Positions 18,059-26,073 of a DNA stretch of 64,000 bases are shown in pieces. Source of the DNA: Phycisphaerae bacterium (lineage in GTDB: Bacteria; Planctomycetota; Phycisphaerae; Sedimentisphaerales; Anaerohalosphaeraceae); the NCBI GenBank assembly GCA_018052735.1, contig JAGPMT010000002.1, positions 1-64,000 on the forward strand, written 5' to 3'. A program made the position numbers and the translations under genes. The first letter of the stretch is position 1. Each line of letters begins with the position of its first letter. The notes below the pieces were generated by a model, which saw nothing but the letters and a program-made list of their open reading frames with translations, did not search any database and was not told where the DNA came from.

Positions 18059-18388
18059 TTCTATAGCTCCATGAAAATTGAGCCGGCAAAATTCCTCCGG
18101 CTGTCAATTACTGCTATAATTATTATCGGCAGACATTCAGAAAACGCTTCAACTTTGATTTTAAACCGATAACCAGACTTTTTTTGTTCTGTTTCTGCGG
18201 GTTCCTCTGACACTAAAAATGCCCCATAATACTACTGAAATTTGGGATTTTTTAGGATTTGTCCGATAAAACACTAAAGAATTTCAATTCATTTTTCCGA
18301 TACTGAAAAAAGAGCTGTTATAGATTTATTATCGTTATACAGAAAAAGGGATTTTTCTAAGATTATAGGCGGTATAGGGAGAAATACT
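18059..18388. other. Gene-free AT-rich stretch before the ParA-like gene
   Basis: About 330 bp of AT-rich DNA separating two divergent genes, presumably carrying both promoters. I see no clear -35/-10 pair and no parS-like inverted repeat (TGTTTCACGTGAAACA type). The ribosome site GGGAG lies just before the ParA-like start. Confidence 0.5.
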
Positions 18389-19588
18389 ATGAGAACCATA
18401 GCAGTTATCAACCAAAAAGGGGGTTGCGGCAAAACCACCGTTTCGATTAATCTGTCCGCTGCCTTGGCCGGACGAGGTTATCGGACATTACTGATGGATA
18501 TGGACCCGCAAGGTCACTGTGCTGTCGGTCTGGCAGTGCCGGAAGAACAAATTGAGCAAAGCATCTATGATGTTCTCATCGGGATGGGTCGCGGCGAACC
18601 GATGCGGCTGAAGGAGATACTCTGGCAGATTTGCGACCGGTTCGAGCTGGCGCCGTCGAGCATCGATTTGGCAACCTTTGAGCAGCAGATGAACGGCGTC
18701 AAGGAAAGGGAAAACTGCCTGCGCAAAGTACTGGATGCCGTTCGGGAAGAGTATGATTATGTAGTGATTGACTGCCCGCCGTCAGTCGGTCTGCTGACGT
18801 TCAATGCCCTGCGAGCCGCCACGGATGTTATTGTACCGGTAGAAATGGGCTATTTTTCGCTGCATGGTCTAAGCCGCCAGCTGGAAACACTCAATATTCT
18901 CTGTCAGCAGTGCGAACAGAAAATTAATGTGATGGTGCTGGCCAGCATGTATGACATCCGCACCAAAATGGGCCGGGAAATTCTGGCAGAATTGAAAAAG
19001 CACTTCTCGGAGCGGATGTTCAAAACCGTGGTTAATTTCAACACAAAACTCAAAGAGGCCGCCAGCTTGGGCCAGCCCATCAGTGAATATGACCCTGCCT
19101 GCAAGGGCTATAAGGATTTCTTGGCTTTAGCCGATGAGCTGATCGGCGCCGATACCCAAATGCACCGTGCCAATCTGGTCAATTCGCTGCAGGCCCGTCT
19201 GAGCACTATCAGCGCCAGTGCCCAAGAGCTGCTGGAAAGCACCGGACCGGTCAAGCAGGAAGAAAAAGCCCAGCCGGCTTTGTCGTTCAATGAGAAGCTG
19301 GCCGACTTTTACGGCGTGCGGCAGATTGACGGGCAGGTTGTCTTCAGCACCCTGTATCCGCGTGCGCAAACCGTCCAGATTGCCGGCGACTTCAACGGCT
19401 GGGATCCCCAGCAGACATCTTTCCAGAAGGTCGGCGATACCGGCAAATGGGTTCTCTCCCTGCCGCTGGACAGAGGGGTATACCGCTATCGGCTGGTGGT
19501 GGACGGCCAATGGCAGCAGGATCCCTATAACGGCCAAACCGAAATGAATCCTTTCGGGGATTACAATTCGGTCCTATACGTGCAGTAA
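18389..19588 (+). CDS. ParA-type ATPase fused to a C-terminal glycogen-binding-like (AMPK/CBM48) domain
   Basis: A 399-residue protein. Residues 1-255 are a ParA/MinD-family ATPase: deviant Walker A KGGCGKTT (10-17) with the signature first Lys, switch I-like MDMDPQGH, Walker B VVIDCPPS. This fold forms ATP sandwich dimers that bind DNA or membranes and position cargo. Residues 256-305 are a helical linker. Residues 315-399 match the early-set glycogen-binding fold: VQIAGDFNGWDP, GKWVLSLPLDRGVYRYRLVVDG, QDPYN and NSVLYV, with the two Trp expected for glucan contact. No ParB gene is adjacent. A role in positioning a polysaccharide-linked cargo, or sensing glycogen during segregation, is inference only. 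Confidence 0.9.
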   Translation: MRTIAVINQKGGCGKTTVSINLSAALAGRGYRTLLMDMDPQGHCAVGLAVPEEQIEQSIYDVLIGMGRGEPMRLKEILWQICDRFELAPSSIDLATFEQQMNGVKERENCLRKVLDAVREEYDYVVIDCPPSVGLLTFNALRAATDVIVPVEMGYFSLHGLSRQLETLNILCQQCEQKINVMVLASMYDIRTKMGREILAELKKHFSERMFKTVVNFNTKLKEAASLGQPISEYDPACKGYKDFLALADELIGADTQMHRANLVNSLQARLSTISASAQELLESTGPVKQEEKAQPALSFNEKLADFYGVRQIDGQVVFSTLYPRAQTVQIAGDFNGWDPQQTSFQKVGDTGKWVLSLPLDRGVYRYRLVVDGQWQQDPYNGQTEMNPFGDYNSVLYVQ

Positions 19589-19632
19589 AAGCCTAAAAAC
19601 CACCCCTTGGTGATTTCCGGCGTTTTTGCTTC

Positions 19633-19661
19633 TTGACGCTTTCTGTCCTTTGGGATATGAT
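19633..19661 (+). promoter_or_regulatory. Promoter of tRNA-Ala
   Basis: TTGACG (19633-19638), a 17-bp spacer and TATGAT (19656-19661). The tRNA 5' end lies 14 bp after the -10, so transcription begins a few bases before the mature tRNA. Confidence 0.75.
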
Positions 19662-19674
19662 AGACAGCCGTAGA

Positions 19675-19745
19675 GGGGCTGTCGCATAATGGGAGTGCGC
19701 CGCGGTCGCATCGCGGAGATGCGGGTTCGATTCCCGCCAGCTCCA
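19675..19745 (+). tRNA. tRNA-Ala (CGC anticodon)
   Basis: A complete cloverleaf of 71 nt. The acceptor stem GGGGCTG pairs with CAGCTCC and carries the alanine identity pair G3-U70. The D arm is GCAT/GTGC with loop AATGGGA. The anticodon stem CCGCG/CGCGG holds loop GTCGCAT with anticodon CGC (reads GCG). The T arm GCGGG/CCCGC has loop TTCGATT. The variable loop is four bases (AGAT). The discriminator is A and CCA is not encoded. Confidence 0.9.
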
Positions 19746-19778
19746 GTCATCAGCACCGGCTTGTTTATGCCGTGTTGT

Positions 19779-20384
19779 TCATTCGGCTGTTTTTGCCGGA
19801 TCTGCCTGGGCTGCTGCAATCAGCTCCAGCAGTGCTTGGCAGATGGCTCCTTGTTCCTCATCAGAGCCCGCGCAGCGGTCCAGCCATACGGCTCCAAAGA
19901 GAGCCGCCGCAAGCAGTCGGGCAGACGAGGACGGCTTGGGCCAATCGCCTTTTTCCCCGATGGTCTTTCGGATAAGACTTTCATAGAACACCTGGCACCA
20001 CTGCCAGAACATTCGCAGCTGGTTTTGCGCTTCAGGACTCAATTGAGAGCTCTCGACGGTTAAACGGCACAGAAGACGGTCGAAAAGCCATTGGCCGGAC
20101 TGCTGTTTTTGGGCCAGCATCTCAATCCACTGCCGCAGCGGCCAAGCCGAATCGGGGCTTTCCAGAAGGGATTCAGCTAACTGATGAAATACACAAACTG
20201 CCTGATCCAGAATTACTTGGCAGAGGTGTTCCTTGCTGTTGAAATAGTGGTAGAATGCCCCCTTGGTGATGCCGACCGCTTTTAAGATATCGTCAATCGA
20301 AGTCGAGGCGAATCCGTGAGAGCTGAAAAGATTCGTTGCCGTATCGAGAATCCGTTCTCGCGTATCGGTTGGTCGTCTTGACAT
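19779..20384 (-). CDS. TetR-family transcriptional regulator
   Basis: A 201-residue regulator. The N-terminal helix-turn-helix is textbook: RERILDTATNLFSSHGF then STSIDDILKAVGITKGAFYHYFNSKEHL (positions 9-58). The C-terminal ligand domain is divergent, so the inducer is unknown. It lies 37 bp after the Ser/Thr kinase gene on the same strand and may be co-transcribed. There is no good ribosome site before the ATG. A 7-bp inverted repeat just upstream may be an operator. No transporter typical of TetR-controlled efflux is adjacent. Confidence 0.9.
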   Translation of the reverse strand: MSRRPTDTRERILDTATNLFSSHGFASTSIDDILKAVGITKGAFYHYFNSKEHLCQVILDQAVCVFHQLAESLLESPDSAWPLRQWIEMLAQKQQSGQWLFDRLLCRLTVESSQLSPEAQNQLRMFWQWCQVFYESLIRKTIGEKGDWPKPSSSARLLAAALFGAVWLDRCAGSDEEQGAICQALLELIAAAQADPAKTAE

Positions 20385-20395
20385 AATCGTATGGC

Positions 20396-20423
20396 AGTCC
20401 GCCGATGCCGCCTGATGCGGACT
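20396..20423. repeat. Inverted repeat between kinase and tetR-type genes
   Basis: AGTCCGC (20396-20402) and GCGGACT (20417-20423) are exact reverse complements with a 14-bp spacer, overlapping the last codon of the kinase gene and 12 bp upstream of the TetR start. It may be an operator or an intercistronic RNA hairpin. Confidence 0.4.
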
Positions 20424-21660
20424 ATCGCATCACCAGAAACAAAATCACCAGCAGCAGGATAGCTGACAGAATCCCAAGCGCCAGAAGCCCGATGCGATAT
20501 TTGGCTATCATTTCCTCGGTGTACACCCGCTCGGTGCCGGCGGCGGTTTCTATGGCCATTCCCTCCTCCAGCTGCTCAAGGGCTTCCACATCAAACTTTT
20601 GGCGGGCCAGCAGCGGGGGTTTCCCGTCGCGCACCGCCTGAAGGTCGGCGATCACTTCCTCCATATTGCGGTACCGTTCCTCCCGCTCCTTGGCCATCAT
20701 CACCTCGATGACCTCGGAAATACCGGCTGTCAACGAGGTATTGATATGGTCCGGCGGGGTCAGCGGCTCCTTGAGGTGCTTGCGCATCACTTCCGAAGGC
20801 GTGCTGGCCTCAAAGGGCACACGGCCGGTTACCATATGAAACAGGGTTGCCCCGAGTGCATAAATATCTGCTCGTCCGTCAATATCCACCAGTCCGCGAA
20901 TCTGCTCGGGTGCAATATAATAAGGCGTACCGAAGGCCTTGCCCTGTTCGTGCTTGGCTGCCTTGACATCGGTGGTCTCCCGGGCCAGACCCATATCCGC
21001 CAGCTTGACCACGCCGTCCTTGCTGATCATAATATTCTTGGGCTTGACATCACGGTGAACCAGTCCCAGCGAATGGGCATGCCCCAAAGCGCTAGCCAGC
21101 TGAAGGACGATATCAATGGCTTCTTTCTCGCTGAAGATTTTGCCTTTGGACAAATCGTCGTACAGCGTACGGCCTTCGACATATTCCATTACAAAATAAT
21201 ACAGCCCCCCGACTTCGCCGACGTCGATGGCCTGCACAATGTTGTTGTGGTTCATCTTGGCGGCAATCCGGCCTTCCTTGTAAAACCGCTCTACATAGTC
21301 GGACTTCTGGACAAATTTTTTCGGCAGCACTTTTATAGCCACCGTGCGGTCCAATGAAATCTGCTTGGCCTTGTACACTACGGCCATCGCACCGGAACCG
21401 AGCTTGCCGAGAATCTTATAGCCGGGAATCTGACTGGAGACATCCTTGCTTTCGCGAATCATGCTTTGCAGGCGGGCGGCTTGGCTGGGGGTTAAAAACT
21501 GCTTTTCGAGAAGAAGCTGCTCGAGTGTAGCTGGCCGGCTGGATGCCCGTTCCTTTAATTCCTCCAGACAGCGGCGCACTTCTTCTTCCGTACACAGCCG
21601 CTGCTCAACGACCATGCGACCGACTATCGTATCGTAGCTTGTTGTATCACCGGCGGCCAA
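20422..21660 (-). CDS. Membrane-anchored Hanks-type Ser/Thr protein kinase
   Basis: About 412 residues from a TTG with a clear GGAG site 7 nt upstream; longer frames overlap the radical SAM gene. An N-terminal helical segment (about 12-60, VVEQRLCTEEEVRRCLEEL) precedes the kinase domain (about 80-340): glycine loop GKLGSGAMAVVY, VAIKVL Lys, HRDVKPKN catalytic loop, DMG in place of DFG, and APEQIRG. One membrane helix near the C-terminus (LLALGILSAILLLVILFLV) leaves only a few residues outside, so there is no extracellular sensor. It lies in an operon with the radical SAM protein upstream (23-bp gap) and TetR downstream. Confidence 0.93.
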   Translation of the reverse strand: MAAGDTTSYDTIVGRMVVEQRLCTEEEVRRCLEELKERASSRPATLEQLLLEKQFLTPSQAARLQSMIRESKDVSSQIPGYKILGKLGSGAMAVVYKAKQISLDRTVAIKVLPKKFVQKSDYVERFYKEGRIAAKMNHNNIVQAIDVGEVGGLYYFVMEYVEGRTLYDDLSKGKIFSEKEAIDIVLQLASALGHAHSLGLVHRDVKPKNIMISKDGVVKLADMGLARETTDVKAAKHEQGKAFGTPYYIAPEQIRGLVDIDGRADIYALGATLFHMVTGRVPFEASTPSEVMRKHLKEPLTPPDHINTSLTAGISEVIEVMMAKEREERYRNMEEVIADLQAVRDGKPPLLARQKFDVEALEQLEEGMAIETAAGTERVYTEEMIAKYRIGLLALGILSAILLLVILFLVMR

Positions 21661-21683
21661 GACGAATCTCCAGTCCGCATTTT

Positions 21684-22700
21684 CTATCTGCCATAACAAT
21701 CACTGGGGCCAATTATCGTAGAAAAAAACTGATTGTCAAAGAAAAAACGCCGAATGTCCGTACAAAGATGGCACTTCGATGCATACTGACTGCGAGGGTG
21801 AAATCCCTGCTTTTGGGCTTTTTCAAGAAAACCAAACGGCCCTTTGTCATACAGCACGCCCCAGAAATCCCCTCTGTCCGGCTGCCAGTTTTTCCAGATG
21901 ACATCCAGCGGCGTCCGGCCCACATTACCCAGAATCATCCCGCTGCACTGGCCGACAAAGACATTGCCGTCGGGGTCAATGTGCACACCCTTGGCAGACA
22001 GAAGAGCATTTCGACAATTTTTATCGCTAAATTGCGTCAAGGGCTGCTGCGGAGCCAAATGGGCCAGCGCTTCCGCCGCCCGGCCGGTAAATCGGCAGAC
22101 ATCATCCGCCAACGCACGCTGTAAAACAGCTTGCCGCTGGGCTTGGCTTTGCTGTCGAATGCCCGATGGAGCCGACAAGTATTTTTCCCACCTGACCAGA
22201 ACACGCTGGGGGCCGAGTATCCGGCGGGCAATGAAAACCGTTCTCTTAACCTGTTCAATATCAATATATTCCTCGTGAAAGGGGTCCCAGCTTATTTTGA
22301 GCCGTTCTAATCCGCAGTCGTTCAAAAACTGCAGTTTTTCAGACAGTTCTTTATCGCTGCCGCTGCAGAATCCGTTGGTTTCAATCGAATCAATCGGCGT
22401 CAGACCAAGCCGGCAGGCCAGCCGGCAGATTTCTGCCAAACGGTCAAAACAAAGAAACGGCTCGCCCCCGGTAATGTGAACGCGGGCATCTTTGCCGGCG
22501 ATGCGGATGAGTCCCTGCCAAGCGGCTATCGCCGTATCGGCTGTCATCAGCCCGCCAGCCTGCGGACTGCAATAGTAATAGCAGAATCGGCAGGCCGCCG
22601 TGCAGCGGTATGTCAGCATCAGGCCGGCATAGCGCCACAGTTTCAGCTGCGGCTGATGCCGCATCCGTCCGGCGTTAAAGGCATTGTCCTGTAAATCCAT
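21684..22700 (-). CDS. Radical SAM protein with SPASM/twitch-like C-terminus
   Basis: From ATG at MDLQDN the protein has 338 residues; an in-frame extension to 22877 exists but its 59 residues look non-coding and lack a ribosome site. The [4Fe-4S]-SAM motif is CTAACRFCYYYC (CxxxCxxC), followed by ITGGEPFL and SIETNGF. The C-terminal third has more Cys (KNCRN, GQCSG, SKCHLC) as in SPASM or twitch domains that bind an auxiliary cluster. Such proteins modify peptides or assemble cofactors. No precursor peptide is obvious beside it, although a 49-residue protein is encoded on the other strand 300 bp upstream. First gene of a radical SAM / kinase / TetR unit. Confidence 0.82.
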   Translation of the reverse strand: MDLQDNAFNAGRMRHQPQLKLWRYAGLMLTYRCTAACRFCYYYCSPQAGGLMTADTAIAAWQGLIRIAGKDARVHITGGEPFLCFDRLAEICRLACRLGLTPIDSIETNGFCSGSDKELSEKLQFLNDCGLERLKISWDPFHEEYIDIEQVKRTVFIARRILGPQRVLVRWEKYLSAPSGIRQQSQAQRQAVLQRALADDVCRFTGRAAEALAHLAPQQPLTQFSDKNCRNALLSAKGVHIDPDGNVFVGQCSGMILGNVGRTPLDVIWKNWQPDRGDFWGVLYDKGPFGFLEKAQKQGFHPRSQYASKCHLCTDIRRFFFDNQFFSTIIGPSDCYGR

Positions 22701-23009
22701 ATTGATCCCGCAATAATTTTTCCCCGACAGTTCTTTCTGATTATTATATCCGGCACTATGAAAAATTTCCAAATTCAGCGGCTCTATTTTTCCTCTGCTT
22801 TTGAGAGTTTTATTGGACGCTCCAAGTGCCGATAAATAAACCTTCAATATTGTGTGTGTCAGCGGTTCTGCCGTCATAGATGTAGTATCCGGAGGAGACC
22901 GGCCGGCTTAAAAATCTTTTTTAGCGCCATTCAAGTATTTTTGCGGCATTGTCCGATATGCTTACTAAGTCAAGGAAGAAAAAGAGATTCGTTAACGGAG
23001 TTATGAGTA

Positions 23010-23159
23010 ATGAGCAAACACGAAATTATCGACTGCATCCTCGAAATCAATAAATCCGCCAAACCCGAATTCCTCGAACAGTTCAGCGTCGAAGACCTTG
23101 ATTTGTATCTGGAGCATCTCATGCAGGTGGACCTGGAAGAGGTCTGCTTATGCGCCTAA
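23010..23159 (+). CDS. Small acidic protein, 49 residues
   Basis: Reads MSKHEIIDCILEINKSA, then an acidic amphipathic helix (VEDLDLYLEHLMQVDLEEV) ending CLCA. The ribosome site is CGGAG, 9 nt before ATG. Length and helix pattern suggest a small helical adaptor or DNA-modulator-like protein, but I recognise no family. It is divergent from the radical SAM gene. Confidence 0.55.
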   Translation: MSKHEIIDCILEINKSAKPEFLEQFSVEDLDLYLEHLMQVDLEEVCLCA

Positions 23160-23259
23160 TGCACTGATTTGTCTGCTGGTTTGTATTTCCTGAGCAGGAG
23201 CCGGTCAAAAAAGTCTGCTGTCAGGCGGAGGAGTTTATTTGGACAATGACAGGAGCCGT

Positions 23260-24363
23260 TTACTCTGTCGGGCTGCTTTCGGCGTTGGCTTCCGCAGAAC
23301 CTTCAAGAAGGGCTTTCTCCACCTCATCCGAAGTGGACACGGCCTTGGGCAGCTGCACCATCGCATACTGCTTAAACTGCAGAAGAACACCTTCCTGACC
23401 TTGGGGAACATCAAAGGCCGCATCCAGCCAGATGGTCCGGTCTTTGAGACCCTTTGTTTCGGGCGTGATTATTTCTTCAAGATGCTTTTCGACAAGCTTG
23501 CCGCCCTCGATAAATCCGACTGGCCATATCGCCTTCCCGGAACCGGCCAGCATTTTTTTTGTATCCGTTCCGGACGGCTTGCAAATCATTCGAATCTGAC
23601 CCGGGAAAAACTGGATCTGTCCGGATGAATTGTTGGCCCCGCCGTCAGCAATATTTCGGGCCACAATGCCCATTCGCACGACGGTTAATTTTCCTCTGTT
23701 GGGTATATCCCATTCCCGCACCGGTTTTTGATTTTTGCCGCTGGGCAGTATCAATGCCTTGCGGGAGCTGACCGTCAGCACGCCTTCCTGAACCCGAAGC
23801 CGGTTGAGATGTATCTGCTTGAGGAAGTCGGCATGCACCACACCGAAGCTTTTGCCTGAACTCATCGAGCCGGCGCTGACCAGCCGGTACAGACCAACCA
23901 CAAATCCATCTGCATTCAGCAGCGGCACCTTAGGGCTGTTGAGCGAGACCGGCTTGGACGGATCGAAGCGGCTGTAAAACACCTTCCCCTGCAGCGGAAG
24001 CATACCCAATGCCACCAGCAGGGTTCCGGTCAGAATAATCCCTGTCAAAAAGCCGCAGACAAGGGCGGTAATCAGCTTGACGGGCTTGCCAAGGTCGATA
24101 TTGACCCCGACCAGCAGATCCGCCAGCGCCCGCAGCAGAGCAAAGGTCAAGATAAACGACAGCAGAAAGCAGCCGAAATGCGCCCAATCGACGCCGTAGC
24201 CGCGTGAAATAAACAGCTCGGTGATCTTCTCATACCAGCTGAAAGCGATAATCAATGCAAAAATTGACGCCAGCAGAGTCGATAAAGACGACATGGGGGT
24301 GCATTTGAGATAGAAATACGCCATCGTCAGTAAAATGCCAATTACAATAATTGCCAGTTCCAT
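23260..24363 (-). CDS. CvpA-like membrane protein with large C-terminal domain
   Basis: A 367-residue protein starting MELAII after a GAGGGA site. Residues 1-120 contain four membrane helices in a CvpA-like pattern (short helix, LSTLLASIFALIIAFSWYE, FGCFLLSFILTFALLRALAD, ITALVCGFLTGIILTGTLL). CvpA proteins are linked to colicin V export and envelope stress. Residues 135-367 form a soluble domain with beta-rich segments (GVLTVSSRKALIL, GKLTVVRMGIVARN), not seen in ordinary CvpA. It is third in the pilT / PilB-like / CvpA-like operon, 33 bp after the ATPase gene. Confidence 0.72.
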   Translation of the reverse strand: MELAIIVIGILLTMAYFYLKCTPMSSLSTLLASIFALIIAFSWYEKITELFISRGYGVDWAHFGCFLLSFILTFALLRALADLLVGVNIDLGKPVKLITALVCGFLTGIILTGTLLVALGMLPLQGKVFYSRFDPSKPVSLNSPKVPLLNADGFVVGLYRLVSAGSMSSGKSFGVVHADFLKQIHLNRLRVQEGVLTVSSRKALILPSGKNQKPVREWDIPNRGKLTVVRMGIVARNIADGGANNSSGQIQFFPGQIRMICKPSGTDTKKMLAGSGKAIWPVGFIEGGKLVEKHLEEIITPETKGLKDRTIWLDAAFDVPQGQEGVLLQFKQYAMVQLPKAVSTSDEVEKALLEGSAEANAESSPTE

Positions 24364-24396
24364 ATTGATCCCTCGCACAGAGCCGTTTCGGCCGCC

Positions 24397-26034
24397 TTAT
24401 GATTTTGCTGAAAAATTCCGAATGACCTCATTGATGCTGGTGATGCTTTCGGAAACCTTCTTAATCGACTGCTCCTGCATATACAGCATTCCGGCCCGCC
24501 GGAAGGCGGTGGTAATTTCCTGCACTGTTTTGGCCTTGCGGATGGCATCGCGCAGTTCCGGGGTAATGCGGATGGTTTCAAACAATCCCACGCGTCCGAA
24601 AAATCCGGTTCCCTGACAATTCTTGCACACAATCGGCTTGCCGTGCTTGTCGTATTCAATTTCTCCCGGCCTATAGAACATCCGGGCATCGTCCGGGGGC
24701 AGGTTAAACTTCTTGAACAGGGCCGGATTGGGCTGATAGGCCTGCCGGCACTCCATACACAGCCGGCGCACCAGCCGCTGGTTGATAACCGCTTCCAGCG
24801 TGTCCGCAATCAGCCCTTTGTCGCCGACCCAGCCGCACCATTTATCCATCGCATCGCTGACGCTGGTAGCGGAAATGCAGACATACACGATTTTGCCGTC
24901 TTTGGCGGCAGCCGTGCAAAGCTTGGCCGTCTGGTCGTCTTCGCAGTCGGCTACGCCGATGATGTCCGGCCCGCGTCGGAGCACACTCTGCAGCCGCCGT
25001 GCATAGGTATTTTCTCCCGAATCGCCCAATGTGAACTGCACCTGCGTTATATTGGGAAGCTCTGCGGCGGGATTCTTTTCGAGCGTATTGATATTATTCA
25101 TAAACGGATCGTGGTTGCCCAGCAGAGTATAAAATGTCGTCGTAACGCCGCTTTTAGGCGGACCGGAGATAATCACCAGACCGCTCTTGATGTCGCGCAG
25201 GCTGTTTATCGATTCAAACTGATTGTCATTCAAGCCCAAATCGGCAATTTTTCGGGAAACCAATTCGGATATCCGTTCCAGCCGGATTTGCTCGCCGGCT
25301 GTCGAACCGGACGTGCTGACTTCCCAGCTGGTCCGCTTATTGTCCGGAAGCACAGCCGTAAAGCGACCTTTCTGGGGCTTGCGCTTTTCCTCCACCTCCA
25401 AGCCGGCCAGTTCTTTGACATAATAGACAAAATGGTCTATGTCTTCCCGGGTTCGCGGATTCTGCTGGGTGGTAACGCCGTCAATTTCATACAGCAGGGC
25501 ATAATCCTCTTTCTGGGGGACAAAGCGGACCACATCGGCCCGATGATAGACCGCATCATCGATCACTTCACAGGCCAGAATAAATCCTTCCGCCTCCCGG
25601 CTTTTGGGCTCGGGCAAAGGGACCTCGTTGCCGTTGGCCGTGATGAAGGTAATCCCCCGGCTGGCTTTTTCCATTTTTTTGGCCGGATTGACAAGCAGTC
25701 CCCGAATATGCTCGCTGGTGAGAACCTTTTCAAACTCGGCCACGCGCGAATTGCGGTGGATAACATAGGCCATGGAAGCGCCGGCAAAAACCAGCAGATA
25801 CAAAAGCAAACCGATGATAAAAACCGGTATCAGCAGCCATACAAACAATGCCCCGATTCCGGCCAGTGCGATGGTCAGCGTCCAGACCAGCGTATTGGTT
25901 CGGACGGCCTGTGAATCCGTAAAGACCCAATTCACCATCGGCGCCCAAAGAACAAACGCCAGCATAAAAAACAGCAGCTTCCACAGCGATACATAGCCGC
26001 CGTAATCCACAGAAGCAATCACATCCATCGGCAT
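24397..26034 (-). CDS. PilB/GspE-like ATPase with membrane N-terminus and altered P-loop
   Basis: 545 residues; start supported by GGGAG 8 nt upstream. Instead of the usual T2SSE N-domain it begins with two or three membrane helices (17-95). The RecA-like part (about 200-520) follows PilB layout, but the P-loop reads GPPKSGVTTT: the catalytic Lys before TT is Val and a Lys appears three places earlier. The Walker B area reads PDIIGVADCEDD instead of the usual VGEIRD. The tetracysteine zinc site (CMEC, CKNC) is intact. It sits directly after a normal pilT. Either ATP use is altered or it is a regulatory partner. The same operon adds the CvpA-like membrane protein. Confidence 0.85.
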   Translation of the reverse strand: MPMDVIASVDYGGYVSLWKLLFFMLAFVLWAPMVNWVFTDSQAVRTNTLVWTLTIALAGIGALFVWLLIPVFIIGLLLYLLVFAGASMAYVIHRNSRVAEFEKVLTSEHIRGLLVNPAKKMEKASRGITFITANGNEVPLPEPKSREAEGFILACEVIDDAVYHRADVVRFVPQKEDYALLYEIDGVTTQQNPRTREDIDHFVYYVKELAGLEVEEKRKPQKGRFTAVLPDNKRTSWEVSTSGSTAGEQIRLERISELVSRKIADLGLNDNQFESINSLRDIKSGLVIISGPPKSGVTTTFYTLLGNHDPFMNNINTLEKNPAAELPNITQVQFTLGDSGENTYARRLQSVLRRGPDIIGVADCEDDQTAKLCTAAAKDGKIVYVCISATSVSDAMDKWCGWVGDKGLIADTLEAVINQRLVRRLCMECRQAYQPNPALFKKFNLPPDDARMFYRPGEIEYDKHGKPIVCKNCQGTGFFGRVGLFETIRITPELRDAIRKAKTVQEITTAFRRAGMLYMQEQSIKKVSESITSINEVIRNFSAKS

Positions 26035-26073
26035 TGATAAGTCTCCCGCATCGGCAATTATAGGGTTGGCGAT

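Noticed and set aside
18059-18388. parS site for the ParA-like protein
   Set aside because: No TGTTTCACGTGAAACA-like palindrome is found in this gap and no parB is in the window.
22701-22877. N-terminal extension of the radical SAM protein
   Set aside because: No ribosome site and low-complexity residues; the later ATG starts close to the expected domain.
23239-23628. Plus-strand frame opposite the CvpA-like gene with a strong ribosome-site-like GGAGGAG
   Set aside because: It lies wholly antisense to a convincing gene and its protein shows no family traits; the site is probably chance.
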